Assembly: GCA_963931925.1 (NCBI GenBank) | Contig: OZ007570.1 | Coordinates: forward strand, 58,849,240-58,913,239 | Direction of reading: 5' to 3' | Length of the DNA stretch: 64,000 bases | Source of the DNA: Onchidella celtica | Lineage: Eukaryota; Mollusca; Gastropoda; Systellommatophora; Onchidiidae | Part shown: positions 9,769-20,774 of the stretch, piece by piece | Numbering within the stretch: the stretch's first letter is position 1 | Layout: every line of letters starts with the position of its first letter | Made by a program: the position numbers and the translations under genes | The notes under the pieces: model-generated | The model's input: the letters and a program-made list of their open reading frames with translations, nothing else | The model's database searches: none | Told to the model about the DNA's origin: nothing

Positions 9769-12700
9769 ATGAAGAGGGTCTTCTCAATGATGGTATTATG
9801 ACTGCATTTTAAATCGAGAGGTATTTACTATTTAATCTTTCGTACCATGCCACACACTAAGAACAATCTGAATAAGTTTCATAAACAGACCTGCAGGGCC
9901 ACAAATTTAATTACATTAAATTTCCTAACAATTTTGTCTAGATCTATTACATACTAAAGACAACATCAGCAGCATCAAATGAAAATTCGATAATATGTCA
10001 CTAGAAGTCTTCTCTAGATTCCTATAATGTTATGATCATTCTGACTCACTAACAATTTAAGTACTAGTTATATATCTCTCAGATATAGTCTGCCTACTAT
10101 CTATCAAGCAATATACTAATATCGTCTCTGGCGACGATGTCATCTCAGCTATTTGTGCCTACCGCTTATAATGGATCAAGCTCGTCAATATAAACTGACG
10201 TAGTTAAGTCTATTGGATCTACTCTAGGATGGGCTGGCAATCCCCAGCCTCATCCAGACAAATCAATCCCAATTCACAGATGTGTATGCCAACATTCATA
10301 CTAGTTGCAAGTCAATATAAATCTTTGTCTTGCATTCTTGGGTAGCACTCCTAGTATATGCGGCAATCCTGTCCTACTGGATAAATTATGTTCAGCTCCT
10401 CGTTCATTGTTGAATCATCAAAGGACAAACACTTACGCTTGGTCCCTGGTGTTAGAAAACCAGGGAACAGTGGACAATAGCAGTGGGCATATCTCATTCA
10501 AGCATATGGCTTCATCTCAATGTCTATAGTGGACTAGACATGAATCGAACAGACTTAGGATTCTTCAGGCAGAATCGTGCCGACGCCTGCACAGATTGGA
10601 ATTTTCTGTATGGAGTAATGGACATAGGTATGGCTACGCTTTTATACTGTGCAGCCACCTGCAAACTACCGTCCAAATCCCTAGATTTGATTGGTGCATC
10701 CATGCGAGCTCATCTCGCAGTATTAATATATTCTACGTGGGAGTTGGTCACGGCCTTGTACTAAAAACAGACAAGGTCAATTTAAAATGTCAAAACAATT
10801 ACTGAAATCTTTAAACCCTCGTGCTTTCTACATTTTATGTACGAATTTCTGAACGCGACTAAGCGTCTTAAACTATCTATCCTTATTCACCCCTTCTCTT
10901 CCCTTCTAAGTGTTCATCAAAATCACGGGGTCGAGAATTGCACTGTCACTCCTAACTTATCCATTTATTCTATCTCGCCCCACTTTCTTTCCATCTCTAA
11001 GAAAAAGTGTTTCAAAAACAAACTGTTCACGAGAACAGTTCAAGGACAAAATTACGCTGGTTATAATCAACGAGACCGTGAAAAATCAACTCCTTGCAAG
11101 TCGTGACCCAGCACGGCATTTATAGTACTTAAACCATGACATCCCCCACCCCAGTGGAAATTTTAAGAAAAATTTACACGATAGGATCCAAGAAACCACA
11201 AAGTTATTGTGGTGGGGGCTTAAGTACTACCGTAGAAAAGTAAGCCTTAAGCTTGAGAACAAAAAATTTAACTAAGAACGTGCATATTGGATGGACAAAA
11301 AGCATACAATTATTGATGCCGCGTTCTGTAGAATCTAGTCTATCGAAACATTCTCACTCCACACAATCAAACTTCTCACGAACATTTATAATAACAATGA
11401 GTATATCACTGTATACTGCTGAATTAAAGTATAACTACTATCAAACAATCAGGCCTTACTGAAGGAATAGGCTCATAATTATCTAGTCAACACACATAAT
11501 TGCTGCTTATATACACATTCACAAACAATATATTGTTAATTAAAATACTGTGGTATCCAATGGCAGCAGTAGCTCTGGTAGCTTGTTTTGCCATGTCTGC
11601 ATCTCATTGACCCGCTGACAAGGGCGTCAGGTTTGTCAGAAGTTCAGGTCACAGTCCGGAATGACGCTGGTGGAAAGAGGACATTCACAAAAAAGGATTG
11701 TAAAACTGGTTCATAAAGTAGTGAACAAGATAATGTGAATCCATCCACCGTCCAGAACTGAGGGGGAAAAGTACTATCCAAACCCAATACAAGACAGACT
11801 CAAATAGGATAAAATTTCTGGTCCATCACAACTACAAATTTCGGTATAGTTAAGCTGAAATAAAACGGCGAAAAGTTAATTAGCTTAACGTTTACATTTC
11901 AAACTCGCGTGGTGCTGCCGTAAATGCAACAATAGTATAGAACTTTCTCAATTTAATAACAATATGATTTAATTTATTTAATCTCCGTATCGAATCCGGT
12001 ATAGATGAGATGGCACGAGGCGATAGCTAGTTAATTTAATGCGCTTTACGCAAGCCATGCACACGTCAAGTGTCACAGTCATCTCGGTATATAGTCATAT
12101 CTGGCATTACGTTGGCTGGTCCACGGAACGCGGACAGCCTAAGACATAATCGGTTGTATAAAAAAAAACAACACTCTTCTTCACAACTTCTTAAAACGCG
12201 ACAACGCAGTGTCCTCTGTTACCACTGCAAAATCTCTCTCAACGCGACGAATCAGTGTACTCTGTTAGCACTGGAAAAACTCTCAAAACGCGAAAATTCC
12301 TTTTCTTACCGGTCGGTCTTACACTGCCCGTCGGTCTTACACTGCCTGCGGCCTTACAGTGCCCATAGGTCTTACACTGCATCTCCGCGTCTTACACTGC
12401 CTGCGGCCTTACACTGCCCTGAGGCCTTACACTGCCCTGTGGGGCTTACAATGCCTGTAAGAAGGTTCAACTCTCTCTCTCTCTCAATATACCACGTGTC
12501 TTTTATAATGACATTACCTCAATACTGATACGAACAAGTCCCATGAGACAATAAACTCTTTGCTCCTCGGGCGGCCGCTCAGCCGAAAATAACACCAATA
12601 TTCACCACATATCCCTACTCAAAAAAAGGTCACCTCCCTAAGCAGCCTAGTACTGCCTTTTCGGGGGCTCGTCAATGTTAAAACGAGATCGGTAATACAT

Positions 12701-12964
12701 AATGCTTAATAAGCTCCATAGAACAGGCAGCATGCTAACTGCACGGGTTCCAACAATTCAATAAAAATCCTCACTCAAGGAGTGTTGCTACTGTACAACA
12801 TAGGAGGATTAATTAAACCTCACTCCTTATTAACCCAGATTACACATGAACTCACTCACTGTGTCACAACACGTGAACGAATTCAGGTATGCAAGAAAAA
12901 TTAAGTATAAACAAAAAAGGTAAATACGATATAACGAATGTATAAAAAAGGTTACATGAGAAAC
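9769..12964 (-). repeat. 3196-bp tandem unit 1
   Basis: The unit runs from ATGAAGAGGGTCTTCTC to the base before the same sequence at 12965. It holds most of one LTR and one internal region. The small open frames in it recur at +3196 and have no recognisable domains. The outer 72 bases of the LTR (9697-9768) occur only in this left-most copy. Confidence 0.9.
12313..12460. repeat. Short minisatellite, core CTTACACTGCC
   Basis: About eight degenerate units of 16-20 bases with the core CTTACACTGCC inside the internal region of the tandem LTR element. The same array is present at 15509-15656 in unit 2. Confidence 0.85.
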
Positions 12965-15900
12965 ATGAAGAGGGTCTTCTCAATGATGGTATTATGACTG
13001 CATTTTAAATCGAGAGGTATTTACTATTTAATCTTTCGTACCATGCCACACACTAAGAACAATCTGAATAAGTTTCATAAACAGACCTGCAGGGCCACAA
13101 ATTTAATTACATTAAATTTCCTAACAATTTTGTCTAGATCTATTACATACTAAAGACAACATCAGCAGCATCAAATGAAAATTCGATAATATGTCACTAG
13201 AAGTCTTCTCTAGATTCCTATAATGTTATGATCATTCTGACTCACTAACAATTTAAGTACTAGTTATATATCTCTCAGATATAGTCTGCCTACTATCTAT
13301 CAAGCAATATACTAATATCGTCTCTGGCGACGATGTCATCTCAGCTATTTGTGCCTACCGCTTATAATGGATCAAGCTCGTCAATATAAACTGACGTAGT
13401 TAAGTCTATTGGATCTACTCTAGGATGGGCTGGCAATCCCCAGCCTCATCCAGACAAATCAATCCCAATTCACAGATGTGTATGCCAACATTCATACTAG
13501 TTGCAAGTCAATATAAATCTTTGTCTTGCATTCTTGGGTAGCACTCCTAGTATATGCGGCAATCCTGTCCTACTGGATAAATTATGTTCAGCTCCTCGTT
13601 CATTGTTGAATCATCAAAGGACAAACACTTACGCTTGGTCCCTGGTGTTAGAAAACCAGGGAACAGTGGACAATAGCAGTGGGCATATCTCATTCAAGCA
13701 TATGGCTTCATCTCAATGTCTATAGTGGACTAGACATGAATCGAACAGACTTAGGATTCTTCAGGCAGAATCGTGCCGACGCCTGCACAGATTGGAATTT
13801 TCTGTATGGAGTAATGGACATAGGTATGGCTACGCTTTTATACTGTGCAGCCACCTGCAAACTACCGTCCAAATCCCTAGATTTGATTGGTGCATCCATG
13901 CGAGCTCATCTCGCAGTATTAATATATTCTACGTGGGAGTTGGTCACGGCCTTGTACTAAAAACAGACAAGGTCAATTTAAAATGTCAAAACAATTACTG
14001 AAATCTTTAAACCCTCGTGCTTTCTACATTTTATGTACGAATTTCTGAACGCGACTAAGCGTCTTAAACTATCTATCCTTATTCACCCCTTCTCTTCCCT
14101 TCTAAGTGTTCATCAAAATCACGGGGTCGAGAATTGCACTGTCACTCCTAACTTATCCATTTATTCTATCTCGCCCCACTTTCTTTCCATCTCTAAGAAA
14201 AAGTGTTTCAAAAACAAACTGTTCACGAGAACAGTTCAAGGACAAAATTACGCTGGTTATAATCAACGAGACCGTGAAAAATCAACTCCTTGCAAGTCGT
14301 GACCCAGCACGGCATTTATAGTACTTAAACCATGACATCCCCCACCCCAGTGGAAATTTTAAGAAAAATTTACACGATAGGATCCAAGAAACCACAAAGT
14401 TATTGTGGTGGGGGCTTAAGTACTACCGTAGAAAAGTAAGCCTTAAGCTTGAGAACAAAAAATTTAACTAAGAACGTGCATATTGGATGGACAAAAAGCA
14501 TACAATTATTGATGCCGCGTTCTGTAGAATCTAGTCTATCGAAACATTCTCACTCCACACAATCAAACTTCTCACGAACATTTATAATAACAATGAGTAT
14601 ATCACTGTATACTGCTGAATTAAAGTATAACTACTATCAAACAATCAGGCCTTACTGAAGGAATAGGCTCATAATTATCTAGTCAACACACATAATTGCT
14701 GCTTATATACACATTCACAAACAATATATTGTTAATTAAAATACTGTGGTATCCAATGGCAGCAGTAGCTCTGGTAGCTTGTTTTGCCATGTCTGCATCT
14801 CATTGACCCGCTGACAAGGGCGTCAGGTTTGTCAGAAGTTCAGGTCACAGTCCGGAATGACGCTGGTGGAAAGAGGACATTCACAAAAAAGGATTGTAAA
14901 ACTGGTTCATAAAGTAGTGAACAAGATAATGTGAATCCATCCACCGTCCAGAACTGAGGGGGAAAAGTACTATCCAAACCCAATACAAGACAGACTCAAA
15001 TAGGATAAAATTTCTGGTCCATCACAACTACAAATTTCGGTATAGTTAAGCTGAAATAAAACGGCGAAAAGTTAATTAGCTTAACGTTTACATTTCAAAC
15101 TCGCGTGGTGCTGCCGTAAATGCAACAATAGTATAGAACTTTCTCAATTTAATAACAATATGATTTAATTTATTTAATCTCCGTATCGAATCCGGTATAG
15201 ATGAGATGGCACGAGGCGATAGCTAGTTAATTTAATGCGCTTTACGCAAGCCATGCACACGTCAAGTGTCACAGTCATCTCGGTATATAGTCATATCTGG
15301 CATTACGTTGGCTGGTCCACGGAACGCGGACAGCCTAAGACATAATCGGTTGTATAAAAAAAAACAACACTCTTCTTCACAACTTCTTAAAACGCGACAA
15401 CGCAGTGTCCTCTGTTACCACTGCAAAATCTCTCTCAACGCGACGAATCAGTGTACTCTGTTAGCACTGGAAAAACTCTCAAAACGCGAAAATTCCTTTT
15501 CTTACCGGTCGGTCTTACACTGCCCGTCGGTCTTACACTGCCTGCGGCCTTACAGTGCCCATAGGTCTTACACTGCATCTCCGCGTCTTACACTGCCTGC
15601 GGCCTTACACTGCCCTGAGGCCTTACACTGCCCTGTGGGGCTTACAATGCCTGTAAGAAGGTTCAACTCTCTCTCTCTCTCAATATACCACGTGTCTTTT
15701 ATAATGACATTACCTCAATACTGATACGAACAAGTCCCATGAGACAATAAACTCTTTGCTCCTCGGGCGGCCGCTCAGCCGAAAATAACACCAATATTCA
15801 CCACATATCCCTACTCAAAAAAAGGTCACCTCCCTAAGCAGCCTAGTACTGCCTTTTCGGGGGCTCGTCAATGTTAAAACGAGATCGGTAATACATAATG

Positions 15901-16160
15901 CTTAATAAGCTCCATAGAACAGGCAGCATGCTAACTGCACGGGTTCCAACAATTCAATAAAAATCCTCACTCAAGGAGTGTTGCTACTGTACAACATAGG
16001 AGGATTAATTAAACCTCACTCCTTATTAACCCAGATTACACATGAACTCACTCACTGTGTCACAACACGTGAACGAATTCAGGTATGCAAGAAAAATTAA
16101 GTATAAACAAAAAAGGTAAATACGATATAACGAATGTATAAAAAAGGTTACATGAGAAAC
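12965..16160 (-). repeat. 3196-bp tandem unit 2
   Basis: Exact-length repeat of unit 1. In minus orientation the sequence after the LTR end begins TGTTTCTCATGTAACC and does not resemble a primer-binding site. The LTR end and primer site therefore appear to have been deleted before the unit was duplicated. Confidence 0.9.
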
Positions 16161-18408
16161 ATGAAGAGGGTCTTCTCAATGATGGTATTATGACTGCATT
16201 TTAAATCGAGAGGTATTTACTATTTAATCTTTCGTACCATGCCACACACTAAGAACAATCTGAATAAGTTTCATAAACAGACCTGCAGGGCCACAAATTT
16301 AATTACATTAAATTTCCTAACAATTTTGTCTAGATCTATTACATACTAAAGACAACATCAGCAGCATCAAATGAAAATTCGATAATATGTCACTAGAAGT
16401 CTTCTCTAGATTCCTATAATGTTATGATCATTCTGACTCACTAACAATTTAAGTACTAGTTATATATCTCTCAGATATAGTCTGCCTACTATCTATCAAG
16501 CAATATACTAATATCATCTCTGGCGACGATGTCATCTCAGCTATTTGTGCCTACCGCTTATAATGGATCAAGCTCGTCAATATAAACTGACGTAGTTAAG
16601 TCTATTGAATCTACTCTAGGATGGGCTGGCAATCCCCAGCCTCATCCAGACAAATCAATCCCAATTCACAGATGTGTATGCCAACATTCATACTAGTTGC
16701 AAGGCAATATAAATCTTTGTCTTGCATTCTTGGGTAGCACTCCTAGTATATGCGGCAATCCTGTCCTACTGGATAAATTATGTTCAGCTCCTCGTTCATT
16801 GTTGAATCATCAAAGGACAAACACTTACGCTTGGTCCCTGGTGTTAGAAAACCAGGGAACAGTGGACAATAGCAGTGGGCATATCTCATTCAAGCATATG
16901 GCTTCATCTCAATGTCTATAGTGGACTAGACATGAATCGAACAGACTTAGGATTCTTCAGGCAGAATCGTGCCGACGCCTGCACAGATCGGAATTTTCTG
17001 TATGGAGTAATGGACATAGGTATGGCTACGCTTTTATACTGTGCAGCCACCTGCAAACTACCGTCCAAATCCCTAGATTTGATTGGTGCATCCATGCGAG
17101 CTCATCTCGCAGTATTAATATATTCTACGTGGGAGTTGGTCACGGCCTTGTACTAAAAACAGACAAGGTCAAATTAAAATGTCAAAACAATTACTGAAAT
17201 CTTTAAACCCTCGTGCTTTCTACATTTTATGTACGAATTTCTGAACGCGACTAAGCGTCTTAAACTATCTATGTGTCACAAATCCCAGACTGGGAGATGT
17301 AATAGTTTATGACAGGACAACAATCACGAACAACAAGTTTAACACTTAACAACACAACCCATCAGACTCACACATTTATTAAACATAATTATACATATAA
17401 TAGCGCAATTACATACATTATATTATTGAAATGCGCTGCCGTACAACGGCCTTATTCTCACACACACTCTCCCTCGGATCCACAATCCGGTAGTTACTCC
17501 TAAAGGCACTTCGGCCTCAGCCTCTCCCCTCAGGGTCTTAATAGTACATTAATGATTCACTGGCACCGCAGTCTCTCAATATCACCTTCCTATTGTCATA
17601 CACCTTAGCACTCCCCTCGCACCTCAGCAGGGCAATAACACATTATTATTTCCATAGCCATCAACATGGCAACAACATAATATCAGTTCACTAGCCTATC
17701 AACATGGCAACAGTATAGTATCTCATTCACTCTCATATCTACGTCCCTGTCCGTGGCCTGACTGCCACGACTTTATGTGCCTCTACTGTCCTGCCCCGAC
17801 AGCCTCACTTCTGGCCTATGTGTGGCCTCCGGCCCTATGCTGGCCTATCACTTGTGCTCCTCGAGGTGGCTCTTCGGCCCGTCCCCGACACCAGTCATAA
17901 CTGGAAAGACTCTCACTAGTCTTCTCGACTGCTTCCTTTTATCTCTGCCCGATGGGCTATTATTCACAGATCCGCTCCCTAGGACCTTCTAACTTGCAGT
18001 GATAGTTATACAGCGCTTTCGCCTCCTTCAGACCCCCCCACTACTACTCACAACAGCACGCTTAACTTGCTGTCTACTGTGAGTCCTTACTCTACACCCG
18101 CTCTGTAGCAATCCCCTTAATTGCACTCACTCGACTCGTGACACTATCCTTATTCACCCCTTCTCTTCCCTTCTAAGTGTTCATCAAAATCACGGGGTCG
18201 AGAATTGCACTGTCACTCCTAACTTATCCATTTATTCTATCTCGCCCCACTTTCTTTCCATCTCTAAGAAAAAGTGTTTCAAAAACAAACTGTTCACGAG
18301 AACAGTTCAAGGACAAAATTACGCTGGTTATAATCAACGAGACCGTGAAAAATCAACTCCTTGCAAGTCGTGACCCAGCACGGCATTTATAGTACTTAAA
18401 CCATGACA
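16161..18408 (-). repeat. Partial tandem unit 3 (LTR only), interrupted by a nested LTR
   Basis: It contains only the LTR part of the unit and ends in CCATGACA beside the AAAGG target duplication. It differs from units 1 and 2 at several single bases, for example near 16515, 16607, 16703, 16989 and 17172. As the 5' LTR in minus orientation, it is the oldest or most independent copy. Confidence 0.85.
17274..18143 (-). mobile_element. Solo LTR of the Gmr1-like family nested in tandem unit 3
   Basis: It starts TGTCACAAATCCCAG and ends CGACTCGTGACA, the reverse complement of the LTR at 36970-38164. It is 870 bp long in place of 1195 because about 0.3 kb is missing between the equivalents of ATGACTGGT and GTGTCGGGGACG. 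Flanks are CTATG (17269-17273) and CTATC (18144-18148). The empty site in units 1 and 2 reads CTATCTATCC, so it inserted with a 5-bp duplication, one base now changed. Confidence 0.9.
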
Positions 18409-18959
18409 AAAGGGACGATGGGGCTGATCATCAACCTGACTGTATTATAGAGAAAAAGACAAATGGATGATTATCGGCCCATTGAGAAAGCAGTTCTGAT
18501 TAGTCATGTCATGGTCTTGTAGCCAATCAGCATGCTTGTGCCATAAAATCTACAGACCTTACATATCAGTAAACCCATCGTTTTTGCCTGTGAATACCCA
18601 TCTTTCTAAATGGATAACATCAAAAATACCATGTGCCCAAAAAGGTTAAGTGATGAAATTGGCAGTATTTTGGATCCAACATCAGGTATAGCTGTGTAGT
18701 AAAAATGGGATAGGTGGGTGATTCCGTAACACTTAGTGTTGTTATGGCAATAATTTTTCTACTTCAGCCTCCTTTGAGGATTTCAGTGTGGAAGTAAATT
18801 GTTGACAACTGCAGTTTCCGGTGAAGTATCTAGTGCCAGCATGTTTATTTCCTGGCCTTATGAGATTGGAAGGAAAGGTAAAATGGCCTTGTGATCACAG
18901 TATGGTATTGTGTTACTGGTTGTTTTTTTTCTGTATGTGTGGCCTGTTTGCAAAATTAA

Positions 18960-19708
18960 CCCTCACCCTGTGATGGGCATACCTATACGGCACCGACTTT
19001 CCATGCATTCACCCTGCGTGGGCGTACCAATACGGCATGGTCAAGCTGACCGCGCCGCGCGCAAGCCATATTCTCATGCATCAGGTCACTGGCCTTTTTG
19101 AGACGTAACTGCTGTCCTATTCATCACTGTGTCTCTTCTAAATCAAAGGCATTGTGACAGGGACAAATGGTCGGAATCTCAAAGACTAAGCTTCCAAAAG
19201 CTCTCCCCACACTATGAAAAGATGTAACATCGATATGTGAACGGTTGCTCAACAAATTTGTAATATTATCTCATTTTCTCACAAGCTGATCACCATCTGG
19301 AGTTGTCTGTATCTAAGAACCAATCAGAAACAAGCTCTGAAATGATTTTTGTCCCAAATGCCCACATTGGTTCGTTAGTATGTGTCAATCAGGATGAAAT
19401 CATTTGTTTAGGGCTTGGGACCGTGTGGCTAGTTATCATGCTTCGTTCTCACAAAAACTACCACTGTCATTTTGGTATCGTCAATCATTGGTTAGAGACT
19501 GACAGACTAAGGTTTTGCTGGTTAATTCATTATCAAGCGTGATAAGGCATAGCAGTGAATGTTTTCATATCGATCAAATACAAACCGAACCATGTGGACA
19601 GCGGTAATGTGGTCATCGTACATCGGCAAGGGTCAGTGACCCAGATTCTCCGAGAGTAAGGTCACTGACCGGACAGCGGACTTTAAGCCGTCGCACGCAG
19701 GGTGAGCA
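18960..19708. mobile_element. piggyBac-like MITE, copy 2, flanked by TTAA
   Basis: Same family and orientation as 4409-5184, with TTAA at 18956-18959 and 19709-19712. The start CCCTCACCCTGTG and the reversed end TGCTCACCCTGCG form the terminal repeats. Internal landmarks shared with copy 1 include GGTCAAGCTGACCGCGC and TATCAAGCGTGATAAGGC. Its right end is only 49 bases from the 3' splice site of an APEX1 exon, so it lies close to the branch-point region. Confidence 0.7.
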
Positions 19709-19761
19709 TTAACAGTGTGAAAGGTATAGAAATTCAAGTTTCTTTTCTCTTCATTTTTCAG

Positions 19762-19942
19762 ATATCAGAAATCCCAAGGGAAACAGAAAAAATGCAGGAT
19801 TCACAGACGAGGAACGGAACTCTTTCTCTGAAACTCTCAAAGAAGGCTTCATTGATTCCTTCCGCTATCTTTACCCAGATCAAGAGAATGCATATTCATT
19901 TTGGACATACATGATGAATGCAAGAGCCAAAAATGCTGGATG
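19762..19942 (+). CDS. APEX1: APEX1 exon with NPKGN and FWTYMMNAR motifs
   Basis: The exon starts after CTCTTCATTTTTCAG, 49 bases past the TTAA of a MITE, and ends at TG|GTAGGT in phase 2. It encodes [18 protein letters not shown], then [18 protein letters not shown] and [11 protein letters not shown]. These are hallmark segments of the APE1/ExoIII family (human DLRNPKGNKKNAGFT and [15 protein letters not shown]), including the loop that inserts at the abasic site. Confidence 0.93.
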
Positions 19943-20129
19943 GTAGGTGGTTGTATGAGTGGTTCTTCACAAGTTATATTTTGAAGGAAAGACAGGTTTC
20001 TGAAATGGGAACATAGCATGAAGCATAGTCGCTTTATAGAATGGCCATGAAATATTTTAATATGGGGAAACTTTTAATTGAACATGTAAAGTTCGGTTCT
20101 ACTAAATGTCTCTTAAAAAGCATCAAATG

Positions 20130-20420
20130 AAATCTTACTTTAAAAAAAAAATGGTGGGAGATTTCCGTTGTTTTGCAATTTGGTCACTTTTTTTTGCTCA
20201 ATGCTATAGCCTGGATAACACTGTTAAAAATTATAAAATTAATTTACACAGGTGTCAAATAATCTAATCCAGTCGCTTTTATATCGAACTATTGTGCTCA
20301 TTGAAGTTTCAGGCAATTTTTTAAAAATGTTGTCATGGCAGTAACATATAATGAACTTTTTTTGGCTCCTATTGATATGCCCTGTGCATGGGAGACCATC
20401 TAACATGCATTCAGTTTGAA
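20130..20420 (+). mobile_element. Divergent copy of the 54-kb Helitron-like repeat
   Basis: From TCTTACTTTAAAAAAAAAAT the sequence follows the elements at 53940 and 54405, sharing TTTTTTTGCTCAA, AATTATAAAATTAATTT and the ATCGAACTATT/AGTTTCAGG segment. It lies in the last APEX1 intron. The 3' hairpin is not preserved. Confidence 0.55.
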
Positions 20421-20656
20421 AATTACTTAGATGGGGGGGGGTAGGGCGGATAGAGAAGGAGAGGTAGGGAGAGGGAGAAAACAATGTCAGTCAAAACAAA
20501 ACTAAGTAGAAGACCACATTTTATCCTTGGTCCGTGAAGTCGCGGGTTCTCTACTAATTCGAAGAAAAAAAAAATGTGTACCTGTTCATCATGCATTTCC
20601 AGCCATTATGTCTTGCACCCAACATAATATTTTGAATTATCTTTCTTCCAATGCAG

Positions 20657-20774
20657 GCGCCTGGATTACTTTGTGCTGTCTGAAAGGCTCAAGGACAAAT
20701 TGTGTGAAAGTGCCATCCGCAGCAAAGTCATGGGCAGTGACCACTGCCCCATTGTTCTCCATTTAGCATTGTAA
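20657..20774 (+). CDS. APEX1: APEX1 terminal coding exon with the GSDHCP motif
   Basis: The exon starts after TTCTTCCAATGCAG, completes the Trp codon of WRLDYF, and ends at TAA 20772-20774 after LHLAL. RLDYF holds the equivalent of human Asp283. [10 protein letters not shown] holds Asp308 and His309, the general base and phosphate contact. The protein ends at the same point as human APEX1, so the nuclease domain is complete. No canonical AATAAA lies close downstream; ATTAAA variants occur at about 20804 and 20886. The 3' end of the transcript is not resolved. Confidence 0.93.

Larger units (their letters stand above)
9697..18408 (-). mobile_element. Tandem LTR retroelement: LTR-internal-LTR-internal-LTR
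   Basis: The array is flanked by AAAGG at 9692-9696 and 18409-18413, a 5-bp target duplication. In minus orientation each LTR starts TGTCATGGTTTAAGTAC with a TATAAATG box about 20 bases in. It is preceded by a polypurine tract ending GGGGTGGGGGA, as expected just before an LTR. LTR copies lie at 9697-11141, 12965-14337 and 16161-18408, the last interrupted by another LTR. The two internal regions (11142-12964 and 14338-16160) lack gag or pol reading frames, so the element is non-autonomous. The period is 3196 bp. Copies 1 and 2 look identical where compared; copy 3 shows a few substitutions. It sits in the largest APEX1 intron, antisense to the gene. Confidence 0.8.

Noticed and set aside
10305-16921. 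Repeated small open frames (74, 93, 89, 152 codons) at 3196-bp spacing
   Set aside because: They repeat because the retroelement units repeat. They lie in LTR and internal sequence, sense to the window but antisense to the element, without recognisable domains.
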